Below, piece after piece: positions 16,743-25,808 of a stretch of 64,000 nt of DNA (position 1 is the stretch's first letter; each line of letters starts with the position of its first letter). The translations under genes were made by a program, and so were the position numbers. Location of the stretch: contig JAEYCM010000029.1 in NCBI GenBank assembly GCA_023455425.1, positions 47,989 to 111,988 of the forward strand, in the 5' to 3' direction. The notes under the pieces were generated by a model. The model was not told where the DNA came from. It was given only the letters and a program-made list of their open reading frames with translations, and did not search any database. This DNA is from Bacillota bacterium. Lineage in GTDB: Bacteria; Bacillota; Clostridia; Christensenellales; CAG-138.

Positions 16743-18284
16743 ATGGATGCAGGCGGCAAGAAGACGGGGAAAGCCGGGCGGATGATCCGCGCAGGGCTGC
16801 TGTTGCTTGCGCTCGCAGGGCTGCTGGTACTCGGCCGCACGCTGTTCGTTGTATTCGAGGACCCCATGCAGGCGTTTAGATCCCCCCAACCCGCCACTAC
16901 CGCCGTCATACCTGCGGCAACCGCGACCGCGCCGGCCGTTACGCCGACCGTTACGGCCACGCCGGGCGTTATGCCGACCGTAACGCCCACCGCTACGGCA
17001 ATCCCCACCCCTGCGCCCACGCCGGCAAATCTTGAGTATATGAACGAGCGCGTGAACATACTGCTTGTGGGGTACGACAGCAGCCCCGAGCGCACGGTGG
17101 AAGAGAACGACGTCTACCGCGACGAGAGCAACGATTTCCGGTCCGACGTGCTCATGCTGCTGACGGTCAATTTTCAGGATAAGAGCGTGGACCTTATCTC
17201 CGTGCCGCGTGACAGCTACGCGCCCATCTACAACGACAAGGGCAAGCTTTACAGCAAAAACGGCAAATGGAAGATCAACGCCGCGTTCGCCAAGGGCGGC
17301 AGCGAGAGCACGCGCGGCTATCAATTCGCCATGCAGACGGTATCCAAGCTGCTCGGCGTTCCCATCGATTACTACGCGGGCGTGGACATGGACGGGCTCA
17401 AGGGCGTGGTCAACGCCATGGGCGGGGTATATTATGATGTCGACCTGACCATACGCCTCAACGGCCGTACGCTGCGCCCCGGCTACCAGAAGCTCAACGG
17501 GCAGGACGTGCTCGATTATGTGCGCGCGCGCAAGGGCATCAGCACCGACACGGGCCGCAACGACCGCCAGCAGCGCATCCTCTTCGCCATATTCGAGCAG
17601 TTGAAAAGCAAGGACCAGCTCAAGAACTTTCCCAAGATATACCGCTCCATCAAAAAATACCTGCACACCAACCTGAATGCGGAACAGGTGGCCGCCATCG
17701 CCGCGTTCGGCATGCAGTTGACCATGGACGATATCCGCCGCCACACTCTCGTGGGCGAATACCGCAGCGACACGCCCTATTCCAGCGCGAACTATTACCT
17801 CATTGACAACGAAAAGCTTGCCGCGCTCATCAAAGGCATTTACGGCATCGACATCGCGGTGAACCCGCGCTACGACATCCACTACGTGCTCGCGGACATC
17901 GCGGCAAGAGCGGCGCGCGCCGATGTATCGGATGCGGAATACCTGCTCGCACGCCCCAAGGTCAAGGCGGCGTTCCCCGCCGACGCCGCCGGCCAATATC
18001 CGACCGAAAGCCCAACCTATGCGCTTTTCGAGCAGATCTCCATACTACGCGCGCTGTCCACCCGCGCCGAACATGCCGATCTCGACGTGCCGTTCGACGC
18101 GCGCGCCATCCACGCCGCCCAGTCCGTACTCTACGTGCGCATGCGCGCGTTGTGTGAGGCCGCGAATATCTCACAGCGTGACGTGAGCAAATCCCGCCTG
18201 CCCGAGGCCGTCTACAGCGCCCTGCCCGAGCGCTCCGCTACGCCCGCGCCTACAGCGACCCCGGCGGCGACCCCGACCGCGTAG
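16743..18284 (+). CDS. LytR-CpsA-Psr (LCP) family cell-wall glycopolymer ligase
   Basis: A 513-residue membrane-anchored protein. A cytoplasmic basic stub is followed by one membrane segment at about residues 15-38, a low-complexity Thr/Pro/Ala linker to about residue 96, and the LCP domain (NILLVGYDSS, FRSDVLMLLTV, SVPRDSYAPI, KINAAFAKGG, GRNDRQQRILFAI). LCP enzymes transfer teichoic acids or capsule polymers from lipid carriers to peptidoglycan. The conserved Arg of the SVPRD segment is present. A long C-terminal extension of about 170 residues ends in another Pro/Thr tail. AAAGGGGG before 16743 makes this ATG preferable to a GTG at 16725. Confidence 0.9.
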   Translation: MDAGGKKTGKAGRMIRAGLLLLALAGLLVLGRTLFVVFEDPMQAFRSPQPATTAVIPAATATAPAVTPTVTATPGVMPTVTPTATAIPTPAPTPANLEYMNERVNILLVGYDSSPERTVEENDVYRDESNDFRSDVLMLLTVNFQDKSVDLISVPRDSYAPIYNDKGKLYSKNGKWKINAAFAKGGSESTRGYQFAMQTVSKLLGVPIDYYAGVDMDGLKGVVNAMGGVYYDVDLTIRLNGRTLRPGYQKLNGQDVLDYVRARKGISTDTGRNDRQQRILFAIFEQLKSKDQLKNFPKIYRSIKKYLHTNLNAEQVAAIAAFGMQLTMDDIRRHTLVGEYRSDTPYSSANYYLIDNEKLAALIKGIYGIDIAVNPRYDIHYVLADIAARAARADVSDAEYLLARPKVKAAFPADAAGQYPTESPTYALFEQISILRALSTRAEHADLDVPFDARAIHAAQSVLYVRMRALCEAANISQRDVSKSRLPEAVYSALPERSATPAPTATPAATPTA

Positions 18285-18372
18285 GAAAATGGGAATAGTG
18301 AGGTCAGGGCGTTTTTCTGCGTCCTTCAGCTTTTCCTATCGGTAATGTTAATTTGTTTCTTACTACATTAGA

Positions 18373-18400
18373 AATGGGATAGCAGTACTGCTATCCCATT
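18373..18400. repeat. 28-bp perfect palindrome
   Basis: AATGGGATAGCAGT / ACTGCTATCCCATT, a fully symmetric palindrome centred on GTAC, in the 295-base gap between the LCP gene and a convergent unknown gene. It lacks a T-run on either side, so it could be a weak bidirectional terminator or a protein-binding site. I see nothing else in this gap. Confidence 0.6.
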
Positions 18401-18579
18401 CAAATTCATAACGGTATTATTCGCAAGGGCGAAACAGACACGCCAGTCCGGCGGGTGGCACAACATTGACTACAAAGAATACATCAGCGCGCGTTATTTT
18501 CCCGTGAGCAGCACCTGACATGGGAAGCACCGCGCGTTACCTCATCGCTTCCTCTTTTGCATTTGGCTGTATACCAATT

Positions 18580-19089
18580 TCAGCGGTAACTTTCCAGGTG
18601 AAATTCTATTTGTTCGAGCAGTTCCTTTTCCTTTGGATACATCAGGCGTTTGGGCGTACGTTTGAGCATGCCATCCCGAACGCGCCGCAGTTCAAACCTG
18701 CTCAGGTAGGGCAGCAGCATCGCGCTCTGATATTCCGCTGCGGCCATATACCATTCGGCCGCCGATTTCTCTTTTTCCGTCTTTGGAACCAGCATGATGG
18801 ATATCGCCCGCTGCGCATATGCTTGGCATAAGTCGGTATGATCCCGCTTCAATTGCTCCAGCAACCCAGCCAATCGCCCGGCTATATTCTCTACCGCCTG
18901 AAGAAACTCCCGATGTACAGGTTCCATCTTCTGCGGATCAGAACTCGCAAACCACCCGCCAAAGAGTCTGGAAAGTATGTTTGGGGAGGGCTGCTGCTCC
19001 TGATTTTCCTCCAAATAGACGCGATAGACTTCGCATAGCTGCTCGAGCGTATCTGCCGCGCGTTGTCGAATATGCGTATCATTTCCCAT
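18580..19089 (-). CDS. Unknown protein, helical
   Basis: A 169-residue protein that I do not recognise. It is predicted to be mostly alpha-helical, charged and soluble, without signal peptide or membrane segment, and ends RLMYPKEKELLEQIEFHL followed by three residues. Near-identical coding for the last 20 residues recurs as an isolated fragment at 41801-41864, so a paralogue once existed elsewhere in this genome. The start at 19089 lacks a strong Shine-Dalgarno sequence. It stands alone between the LCP gene and the RpiB-led end of the next operon. Confidence 0.6.
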   Translation of the reverse strand: MGNDTHIRQRAADTLEQLCEVYRVYLEENQEQQPSPNILSRLFGGWFASSDPQKMEPVHREFLQAVENIAGRLAGLLEQLKRDHTDLCQAYAQRAISIMLVPKTEKEKSAAEWYMAAAEYQSAMLLPYLSRFELRRVRDGMLKRTPKRLMYPKEKELLEQIEFHLESYR

Positions 19090-19161
19090 GGCTTATCCCT
19101 ACAGCTTTTTTAAGTATTCAACCGCCGGCTCCCCTGCGAGAAACGCCGTTTTCATATAAAA

Positions 19162-19596
19162 TCAGCACTCATACGCATGGATGCGATCCACCTTTACCTG
19201 CGAAGCGCTGCCTGGTTCAAACTCGGAAGTCAAAAATACCTCCACCAGCTTTTCCATCAATTTGACGCCGGTGGTAAACGCGCCAAAGCACGCGATCTTC
19301 ACGTCGTTGCTCTTGCGGGCGCGTTCGGCCGAATAAACATCCGCTATGACCGCGGCATAAGCGCCCTTCACCTTGTTTGCCGCAATGCTGACTCCTATGC
19401 CCGTACCGCAGATGAGGATGCCCCTGTCGTATTCCTTGTTTACCACCGCTTCCGCAACGCGCACGGCTACATTGGCGTAAATGGGATCATCGCTGCCCAA
19501 GTCGGCTACGGAATAGCCGTTTTGGGTAAGCAAGCTGATGATCGCCTGTTTGCTTTCGGCGGCATTGGGATCACACCCGATCGCAATTGTGTGCAT
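19162..19596 (-). CDS. RpiB/LacAB-family sugar-phosphate isomerase
   Basis: A 144-residue cytoplasmic aldose-ketose phosphate isomerase of normal RpiB length. It begins HTIAIGCDPNAAESK and carries GILICGTGIGVSIAANK with the active-site Cys. Family members interconvert ribose-5-P and ribulose-5-P, or allose-, galactose- or tetrose-phosphates. The ATG at 19596 follows AGGAAGGTG; an upstream ATG at 19620 overlaps the dhaL stop. As last gene of an operon with DhaK, DhaL and an SDR it is more likely to isomerise an erythrulose phosphate to erythrose-4-P (as the DerI enzymes of tetritol pathways do) than to serve the general pentose pathway. This substrate is an inference. Confidence 0.85.
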   Translation of the reverse strand: MHTIAIGCDPNAAESKQAIISLLTQNGYSVADLGSDDPIYANVAVRVAEAVVNKEYDRGILICGTGIGVSIAANKVKGAYAAVIADVYSAERARKSNDVKIACFGAFTTGVKLMEKLVEVFLTSEFEPGSASQVKVDRIHAYEC

Positions 19597-19616
19597 TTTA
19601 TTCACCTTCCTAACAT

Positions 19617-20261
19617 TCACCTGTCCAGCGCCCGCAGCATGCCATCCGCCATTGCCTGCAGAATGATGCAGCAGGAAACCGCGCCGGCGTCCAAGACGCC
19701 GCGGGAGCGTTCGCCTAGCCTGGAGGAACGTCCATATTTGGCCACCATTTCCCTGGTGCTTTCCTTGCCCTTTTCCGCCGCAGCCTTCATATCCTCCAAC
19801 GCCTGGGGGAGCGTTTTCCCCTCCTCAACAGCCGTCCGTATGGCCTGCAAAGCGGGGTACAGGGTATCCACCAGGGTTTTGTCACCCGGGCGCGCATCCA
19901 CAATCCCATAAAGGCCATCGAGCGCAGCCTGCAGCATTTCCCCGAACAGGGGCAGCGTGATATCCTCCGCGTCTTCGGCCTGATCCGCCATTTCCATAAA
20001 CACGGTGCCATAAATCGGGCCCATCGAACCGCCGATTTTGTTCATCAGCACAGTGCCTAAGTCAAAGAGCCCGTCCGAAAAGGAAGTCTCCTGATCCCCC
20101 AGCTGCTCGCCGTATAGGGTAAACCCTTTGTTCATGTTCATGCCATGATCGCCATCGCCGATCAATCCGTCCACGTCGCCCAGATATTGTTTGTTCTGCT
20201 GAATTGCGCGGACCATGGCGAGCAAAATCTCACGCCCATCGCGGTTCTTTATAACATCCAT
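19617..20261 (-). CDS. dhaL: DhaL-type dihydroxyacetone/ketose kinase ADP-binding subunit
   Basis: A 214-residue helical-barrel subunit. The metal- and nucleotide-binding motif IGDGDHGMNMNKGF lies near residue 36, with GGSMGPIYGTVF and DAGAVSCCIIL further on, as in DhaL. DhaL carries the nucleotide that phosphorylates the ketose bound by DhaK. It is the only DhaL here, although two DhaK proteins are encoded in the same operon. No DhaM is present in the window, so whether the phosphate comes from ATP directly or from the PTS cannot be decided. It lies 15 bases downstream of dhaK1. Confidence 0.9.
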   Translation of the reverse strand: MDVIKNRDGREILLAMVRAIQQNKQYLGDVDGLIGDGDHGMNMNKGFTLYGEQLGDQETSFSDGLFDLGTVLMNKIGGSMGPIYGTVFMEMADQAEDAEDITLPLFGEMLQAALDGLYGIVDARPGDKTLVDTLYPALQAIRTAVEEGKTLPQALEDMKAAAEKGKESTREMVAKYGRSSRLGERSRGVLDAGAVSCCIILQAMADGMLRALDR

Positions 20262-20276
20262 TGCTGTTCTCCCCCA

Positions 20277-21290
20277 CTAAAACTGCTTGAGTCCCACGCT
20301 GTTTACCGGCATATCCAATAGTTCTTTGAGTTCGTCGTCCAGCTTCATAACGGTAAGCGTGGCGCCCATCATATCCAGCGAAGTGAAATAATTGCCCACA
20401 TAGGAGCGGTATATATGGATGCCCTGTGCGCGGAGCAGGCTCGCCACCTCCTGAAACAGTACATACAGTTCCATGACGGGCGTAGCGCCCAGGCCGGAAA
20501 TCAGCACGGCTACTTCATCGCCCGCCTGATAGGGATAATCCGGCACTACAATATCCACCATTCGCTTGGCCATATCCGCAGCGCTTTCCAGGGGGCATAC
20601 TTCAATGCCGGGTTCTCCGTGGTGGCCGATGCCTACTTCCATGGTACCGGGCTTAATCTCAAAATTAGGATGTCCTACGGCAGGAAGCGTGCAGGGCGTC
20701 AGCCCAATGCCCACGCTGCGCGTGTTGTCGATCGCTTTCTGCGCGGAAGCGATTACCTCATCCAGTAAGGCTCCCTTGGAGGCCTTTGCGCCTCCGCATT
20801 TCCACATAAAAATTTCGCCGGCTACGCCGCGGCGCTTTTCCCGCTGATCTTTAGGCGCGGAGGCGACATCGTCGTTCGCAATGACGGTCTTGACAGTGAT
20901 GTTCTCGCGTTTGGCCATCTTAACGGCCATCTTGACGTTCATGTTGTCGCCGGAATAGTTTCCATACAGGCAGGCGACGCCCGCGCCGCCGTCGGCTGCA
21001 TGGAATGCCTCTAAAAATGCCACGGCCGTCGGGGAAGAACAGATTTCGCCCACTGCGGCGGCATCGCACATATTTACGCCCACATATCCGATAAACGCCG
21101 GCTTATGCCCGGACCCTCCTCCGGTGACCACCCCCACTTTGCCCTGGACGGGAGCGGCCAGCGCCGCCACAACGCCCCTTTGATTGTCTTCGCTGGTTTT
21201 TACCCGCTTGACAATATCGCTGTGGCATTCCACAAATCCTTCCAACATTTCATCGACAATGCGGTCTGGATTATTTAAAATCCGCTGCAT
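20277..21290 (-). CDS. dhaK: DhaK-type ketose kinase subunit, copy 1
   Basis: A 337-residue substrate-binding subunit. GKVGVVTGGGSGHKPAFIGYVG contains the substrate-site GGGSGH, and VGIGHHGEPGIE contains the His that forms a hemiaminal with the ketone of the substrate. The length fits stand-alone DhaK. Substrates of the family are dihydroxyacetone, glyceraldehyde and, in tetritol pathways, L- or D-erythrulose. The ATG at 21290 lies after a GGATGGAGC sequence. It is followed immediately by dhaL, the usual partner. The second DhaK, at 25809-26804, is clearly paralogous but diverged. Confidence 0.9.
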   Translation of the reverse strand: MQRILNNPDRIVDEMLEGFVECHSDIVKRVKTSEDNQRGVVAALAAPVQGKVGVVTGGGSGHKPAFIGYVGVNMCDAAAVGEICSSPTAVAFLEAFHAADGGAGVACLYGNYSGDNMNVKMAVKMAKRENITVKTVIANDDVASAPKDQREKRRGVAGEIFMWKCGGAKASKGALLDEVIASAQKAIDNTRSVGIGLTPCTLPAVGHPNFEIKPGTMEVGIGHHGEPGIEVCPLESAADMAKRMVDIVVPDYPYQAGDEVAVLISGLGATPVMELYVLFQEVASLLRAQGIHIYRSYVGNYFTSLDMMGATLTVMKLDDELKELLDMPVNSVGLKQF

Positions 21291-21313
21291 GCTCCATCCT
21301 CCAAACTACAGCT

Positions 21314-22078
21314 TTATTTGATCGTATATCCGCCGTCCACAAGCAGGTTGTGCCCGGTAATCATTCCGGCAGCCTTGCTGCACAGGAATGCAATGCAGGC
21401 GGCAATTTCCTCGGGTTCGGCAAAGCGCTCGGAGGGCATCTCCTTTTTAAAAGCGTCGCCTACCGGGCCGTCCCATGCTTTGTGGCCCAGTTCAGTCAGT
21501 ACAACAGTCGGAGAAACGGCGTTTACGCGGATGCCGTATTTGCCCCATTCTTTGGCCATCACCTTGGTCATGGCGATGATGCCGCCCTTGCTTGCGCAGT
21601 AGGCCACATGTTTGTCAAGCGCGATGACGCCGGCCTGGGACGCCATATTGACAATGCATCCGCCAATCTTGTAGTCGATCATGTATTTGCCTACCGCCTG
21701 CGCCATAAAGAAACTGGCGGACAGATTGATGTTGATGGTCTTGTGCCAGTCCTCCGCGCTGGTACTCTCGGCGTTTTCCAGCAGGACAATGCCCGCGCTG
21801 TTGAGTAAAATATCAATTTGCCCAAAGGCTTTGACGCCCGCTTTGATGACTTCTTCCGGGTACCCCGGATCGCAGACATTTCCGGGCACGCCGATGCTGT
21901 CTCCAAGCGCACTTGCAATTTCATCAACCCTGGGATTCAAGTCGGCAAGGACCAGACGGGCGCCCTTATCATGGAAGAACTTGGCCGTCGCGTAGCCGAT
22001 CCCCGCAGCGCCCCCGGTAATAACGGCGGTTTTTCCCGCAAGCGAAAAATCCAGATCTACGCCTTCATATTTGAGCAT
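21314..22078 (-). CDS. SDR-family polyol/sugar dehydrogenase
   Basis: A 254-residue classical short-chain dehydrogenase. TGGAAGIGYATAKFF (nucleotide loop), LNSAGIV, NMASQAG with the catalytic Ser region and YCASKGG with the YxxxK pair are intact, and VDGGYTIK closes the chain. An acidic residue after the second strand (LADLN) suggests NAD. In an operon with ABC uptake and DhaK/DhaL it probably oxidises an imported polyol, for example a tetritol, to the ketose phosphorylated by DhaKL; threitol dehydrogenases are SDRs of this kind. AGGAGG precedes the ATG at 22078. Confidence 0.88.
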   Translation of the reverse strand: MLKYEGVDLDFSLAGKTAVITGGAAGIGYATAKFFHDKGARLVLADLNPRVDEIASALGDSIGVPGNVCDPGYPEEVIKAGVKAFGQIDILLNSAGIVLLENAESTSAEDWHKTININLSASFFMAQAVGKYMIDYKIGGCIVNMASQAGVIALDKHVAYCASKGGIIAMTKVMAKEWGKYGIRVNAVSPTVVLTELGHKAWDGPVGDAFKKEMPSERFAEPEEIAACIAFLCSKAAGMITGHNLLVDGGYTIK

Positions 22079-22123
22079 ACGAACACCTCCTAAAATCGAT
22101 TGGAGTTATTGGTTAGGATTAAG

Positions 22124-22159
22124 AGAAAAGGCGGACGGATTTTTCTATCCGCCTTTTCT
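22124..22159 (-). repeat. Stem-loop between binding-protein and SDR genes
   Basis: Arms AGAAAAGGCGGA (22124-22135) and TCCGCCTTTTCT (22148-22159) around a 12-base loop; on the minus strand the second arm ends in TTTTCTCTT. It probably acts as a leaky terminator or 3' stabiliser giving more binding-protein mRNA than enzyme mRNA. Confidence 0.65.
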
Positions 22160-22188
22160 ACCATTCCGTTTAGCCAATACGCAGTGGC

Positions 22189-23214
22189 TTAATACTTATT
22201 GACATACTCCGCCGCGTTTTCAGGCGTAATCATTTCAAAGGGGATCCAATAGAACTTCTCTACCTGCTCGCCCTTGATGGCCTTTACCGCAGTTTCGATT
22301 GCGCCGATCATCTGACCTTCCGCGTTCTGGAAGTCGCTTGCGATCATGTTCCCGTTCTGAATGGCGGCCACGGCGTCCGTAATGCCGTCAATGCCGATGC
22401 AGGGGATGTCCATACCCGCAGCCACGATCGCTTCGCGTGCGCCCAGCGCCATCTCGTCGTTTTCCGCGATCACCGCATCGATCTCATCGCCAAATGTGCT
22501 GATCCAGGTTTCCATCAGCGTCATGGCTTCCGAGCGGGACCAGTTTGCGGTATTGCGGGCAAGCTCCTTGATATTGGGATAGTTCTTGAGCACATTCTCA
22601 ATGCCTTCAATGCGCTGGAGCTGTGCGGATTGCCCCATGGGCCCTTCGATGATGACAATGTTGAACGCATCCTTATTCAGGTACTTGATCATGTAGTTCA
22701 TGATATCTTCGCCCGCGGATACGTCCTGAGAGCCAACATAGGAGGTTAACAGGTCGCTCTGCACCATGGTGTTGACCCCAACCACCGGAATTCCGGCCTT
22801 GTTGGCCAGTTCCACGCAGGCTGCGGATGCAACGGCATCGTGCGGGTTGAGAATAATGGCGTCGCAGCCGTCGGCAATCATGGTTTCAACCTGGGAAAGC
22901 TGCGTAGCGGTATCATAGTTGCCGTCGTAGGAAAGGAATTCAATTCCGTTTTCCTCGCAGAATTTTTTGCCGGCGTTGTCCATCCGCATGGTGAATTCAT
23001 TTTGCAGGCTGTAATACGTTGCCCCTATTTTGACTTTGCCGGTATCGGCGGCAGGCGCTTCGGTTGCGGGGGGCTCGGATGCGGGCGCTTCGGTTGCGGG
23101 CGCCTCAGGGGCTGCGGGTTCGGAGGGCGTTGCGGCGGGAGCGCACGCACTGAGCGCAAAGACAAGCATCAGGAGCGCCAAAATCATCGTGGACCATTTC
23201 ATAGGACGTTTCAT
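22189..23214 (-). CDS. Ribose-type ABC transporter substrate-binding lipoprotein
   Basis: A 341-residue lipoprotein: signal peptide with LSAC lipobox (Cys24), an Ala/Pro/Glu-rich linker to about residue 60, then a periplasmic-binding domain of the Peripla_BP_4 type (KIGATYYSLQNEF, GCDAIILNPHDA, IAENDEMALGAREAI, CIGIDGITDAV). Such proteins bind pentoses, hexoses or polyols; erythritol and threitol transporters use this class. AAGGAGG lies before the ATG at 23214. A stem-loop precedes its ribosome site and another follows its stop, consistent with its transcript being processed for high abundance. Confidence 0.9.
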   Translation of the reverse strand: MKRPMKWSTMILALLMLVFALSACAPAATPSEPAAPEAPATEAPASEPPATEAPAADTGKVKIGATYYSLQNEFTMRMDNAGKKFCEENGIEFLSYDGNYDTATQLSQVETMIADGCDAIILNPHDAVASAACVELANKAGIPVVGVNTMVQSDLLTSYVGSQDVSAGEDIMNYMIKYLNKDAFNIVIIEGPMGQSAQLQRIEGIENVLKNYPNIKELARNTANWSRSEAMTLMETWISTFGDEIDAVIAENDEMALGAREAIVAAGMDIPCIGIDGITDAVAAIQNGNMIASDFQNAEGQMIGAIETAVKAIKGEQVEKFYWIPFEMITPENAAEYVNKY

Positions 23215-23238
23215 GTTCTTTCCTCCTTATTATTTTCT

Positions 23239-23256
23239 CAGCCGCTTTTGCGGCTG
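23239..23256 (-). repeat. Stem-loop upstream of the binding-protein ribosome site
   Basis: Perfect 7-bp arms CAGCCGC / GCGGCTG with a four-base loop, just before the AAGGAGG of the binding-protein gene and after the permease stop. It may mark an mRNA processing boundary. Confidence 0.55.
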
Positions 23257-23274
23257 AAAGGGTATTCTACTTGG

Positions 23275-24252
23275 TTAATCCGCGTTCAGGCCGTCCAGCA
23301 TAACGGCGCCGATGACGACGAAGCCTTTGATGATGAGCTGGTAGTACGCGTTAACGCCGAGCATATCCAATCCATTGGTCAGGCACTGGAGCAGCAGGAT
23401 GCCGATGATCGTGCCCCACAGGCGTCCGCGGCCCCCGGCGAGGCTGGTGCCGCCGATTACCACCATCGCAATGGCATTGGTCTCATAGCCGTCGCCGGTG
23501 GAAGTAACCCCCGAGGTAACGCGGGCGGTAGTAATAATGCCCGCCAAAGCGGCCAGCACGCCGGAAATGACATAAACGGAGCAGATGATGCTTTTCGTAT
23601 TGATACCGGAAACATGCGCGGCATTCAGGTTTCCGCCAACCGCGAAGAGATACCGCCCATACCGTGTCTTATACAGCAGGATAAAGCAGGTCAAGAGCAC
23701 GATAAGCATGACCACTATAGGAACGGGAAGCCATTCGCCGATGCTGCCGCCGCCGATAAATTTGAACGCGTCGTTTAAACCGGGAATGGGCTTGGCGTCC
23801 GTTAATAGAAAGGTAACGCCTTTGGCAATGCTCATGGTGCCCAGCGTGCCTACGAAAGCGGGCACTTTTAAATAGGAAATGCAAACGCCGTTAAAGGAGC
23901 CAAGCACCAGACCCACGCCAATGCCGATCAGTACGGCCACATACCACGGATGTCCCAATGTGGCTTGGGCAAAGTAAGCGGAAAACATACCCGCGCAGCC
24001 CATGATTGCGCCTACCGAAAGATCAATGCCGCCGGTCAGCACAACAAACGTCATGCCCACGGCCAGCAGGCCGTTGATGGAGGCGATCCGCAGGATATTC
24101 CGTATGTTTCCCAAGCTTAAAAAGTTGGACTTGAGCGAACTCATGATGATAATAAGAAGAATTAACCCGATCAGGGAGCCAAACGTTGAAATGATTTGCC
24201 TGCGCGAGGCTTTGCGTTTTCTTTCGACCAGGCCAACAGAAGGATTACTCAT
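23275..24252 (-). CDS. Ribose-type ABC transporter permease (RbsC-like)
   Basis: A 325-residue polytopic membrane protein of the BPD_transp_2 family. The conserved GMTFVVLTGGIDLSVGAIMG, YGRYLFAVGGNLNAAHVSGIN and GGTSLAGGRGRLWGTIIG segments are those of RbsC. It would function as a homodimer. The ATG at 24252 (MSNPSVGLV) is preferred over one at 24270 because AGGAG is correctly placed and ATGAGTAA overlaps the ATPase stop, showing translational coupling. Confidence 0.92.
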   Translation of the reverse strand: MSNPSVGLVERKRKASRRQIISTFGSLIGLILLIIIMSSLKSNFLSLGNIRNILRIASINGLLAVGMTFVVLTGGIDLSVGAIMGCAGMFSAYFAQATLGHPWYVAVLIGIGVGLVLGSFNGVCISYLKVPAFVGTLGTMSIAKGVTFLLTDAKPIPGLNDAFKFIGGGSIGEWLPVPIVVMLIVLLTCFILLYKTRYGRYLFAVGGNLNAAHVSGINTKSIICSVYVISGVLAALAGIITTARVTSGVTSTGDGYETNAIAMVVIGGTSLAGGRGRLWGTIIGILLLQCLTNGLDMLGVNAYYQLIIKGFVVIGAVMLDGLNAD

Positions 24253-25765
24253 TGCCGTCTCTCCTATCATTTGTCACGGTTTTTGACATGTGCTGAAACT
24301 GCATCTGGACGATCGCCTCCTGTGAAAATTCATTCCGGCTGATCTCGCCGCTGCATTTGTGGTTGCTTAAAACGATGATTCGGTCGGACATGCCCATTGC
24401 CTCGGGCATTTCGGACGAAACCATGATGATGGCGTTCCCCTGGGCGACGTATTCGCACATAATCCTGTAAATTTCAGCTTTTGCGCCTACATCGATGCCG
24501 CGGGTCGGCTCGTCGAATATCATGATGTTGGGCGCTGTGATCATCCATTTTGCCAGGACAACCTTCTGCTGGTTGCCGCCCGAAAGCGATTTTACAGGCT
24601 GCTGCGGATTTGCTATTTTGATGTTCAATCCGTCCACCTGTTCCTTTACGGCAGCGGTTTCCTTTCTGCCGCGCAACAATCCGGCTTGGGTGAATTCCCG
24701 CAGGGAAGACAGCGTAACGTTATGATGGACGCTCATGGGCATCACAAGCCCTTCCCGTTTGCGGTCCTCCGTCACATACGCAAGGCCGTTGGCAATCGCT
24801 TCCTGCGGCCGTTTGAAACAGACCTGTTTCCCGTTGAGGAGGATTTCGCCGGAGTCTGCCTGGCTCATTCCGAACAGGGTGTGCATGAGTTCCGTTCGAC
24901 CCGAGCCTACTAGCCCCACAAAGCCCAGTATTTCGCCCTTATGCAGTGTAAAGCTGATATCCTCGTATTCGTCGGCTCTACTAAGCTTTTTCACCTCCAG
25001 CACAGCCTCGCCGACGGGAACTTCCACCTTGGGATACTGCGCCGTCAGCTCGCGGCCAACCATGCTGCGAATCAGGGCGCCGGAATCGACCTCTTTGGAC
25101 GCCCATGTGTTGACGTAATTCCCATCACGCAAAACGGTGATATCATCCGCGACCCGGAATATTTCATCAAGCTTGTGGGAAATGTAAACAATGCCGGTTC
25201 CACGGGCTTTCATATCATCAATCATTCGCAGGAGGCTTTCCACCTCATGATCGGTGATTGCGGAGGTAGGTTCGTCCATGATGACAATGCGCGCATTTTG
25301 GGAAATGGCCTTTGCGATCTCCACCATCTGCTGATCCGCTACGCGCAGGCTTTTCATCTTTGCTTTGGGATTGATAGAAATGTTGAGCGCATCGAGCAGT
25401 TCCGCGGTCTGCCTGTACATCCGCCTGTAATCGATAAAGCCCATTTTGCAAGGCTCACGGCCCAAATAAATGTTTTCGGCGACGGACATTTCATAGACGG
25501 GGGACAGCTCCTGGTGGATCATTGCAATCCCCAATTCCCGCGCCTTTAAAGGGCTTTCGATATCCACGGCCTTGCCTTCAATTTTGATGACGCCCGAATC
25601 CGAGCGGTGAATGCCCGCGATAATTTTGACCAACGTGGATTTCCCCGCCCCGTTTTCCCCCATCAACGCGTGAACGGTTCCCGCGCGAAGCGTAAAATTG
25701 ACAGAGTGCAGCACCTCGACGCCGTAATAACTTTTGCGAATGTCCGCCAATTCGATCAAACTCAT
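24245..25765 (-). CDS. Ribose-type ABC transporter double ATPase (RbsA-like)
   Basis: A 506-residue ATPase with two nucleotide-binding domains. The first domain has GENGAGKSTLVK and VIMDEPTSAITDHE; the second has the degenerate GLVGSGRTELMHT, an LSGGNQQKVVLAK signature and IFDEPTRGIDVGAK. This is the standard organisation of simple-sugar importers. The ATG at 25765 (MSLIELADIRKSY) follows CAGGAGAG, whereas an in-frame ATG at 25804 has no ribosome site. It is placed between dhaK2 and the permease in the same operon. Confidence 0.92.
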   Translation of the reverse strand: MSLIELADIRKSYYGVEVLHSVNFTLRAGTVHALMGENGAGKSTLVKIIAGIHRSDSGVIKIEGKAVDIESPLKARELGIAMIHQELSPVYEMSVAENIYLGREPCKMGFIDYRRMYRQTAELLDALNISINPKAKMKSLRVADQQMVEIAKAISQNARIVIMDEPTSAITDHEVESLLRMIDDMKARGTGIVYISHKLDEIFRVADDITVLRDGNYVNTWASKEVDSGALIRSMVGRELTAQYPKVEVPVGEAVLEVKKLSRADEYEDISFTLHKGEILGFVGLVGSGRTELMHTLFGMSQADSGEILLNGKQVCFKRPQEAIANGLAYVTEDRKREGLVMPMSVHHNVTLSSLREFTQAGLLRGRKETAAVKEQVDGLNIKIANPQQPVKSLSGGNQQKVVLAKWMITAPNIMIFDEPTRGIDVGAKAEIYRIMCEYVAQGNAIIMVSSEMPEAMGMSDRIIVLSNHKCSGEISRNEFSQEAIVQMQFQHMSKTVTNDRRDGNE

Positions 25766-25808
25766 GTCTTTCTCTCCTGTTCCTGGTTCCTGCACTTGTT
25801 CCATGACG

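Noticed and set aside
16707..17996. 429-codon open frame on the minus strand
   Set aside because: Antisense to the LCP gene, whose plus-strand protein is clearly homologous; the antisense translation is low-complexity and has no ribosome site.
22840..23778. 312-codon plus-strand open frame
   Set aside because: Antisense to the binding-protein and permease genes, with Gly/Cys-rich repeats arising from the Ala/Pro linker codons.
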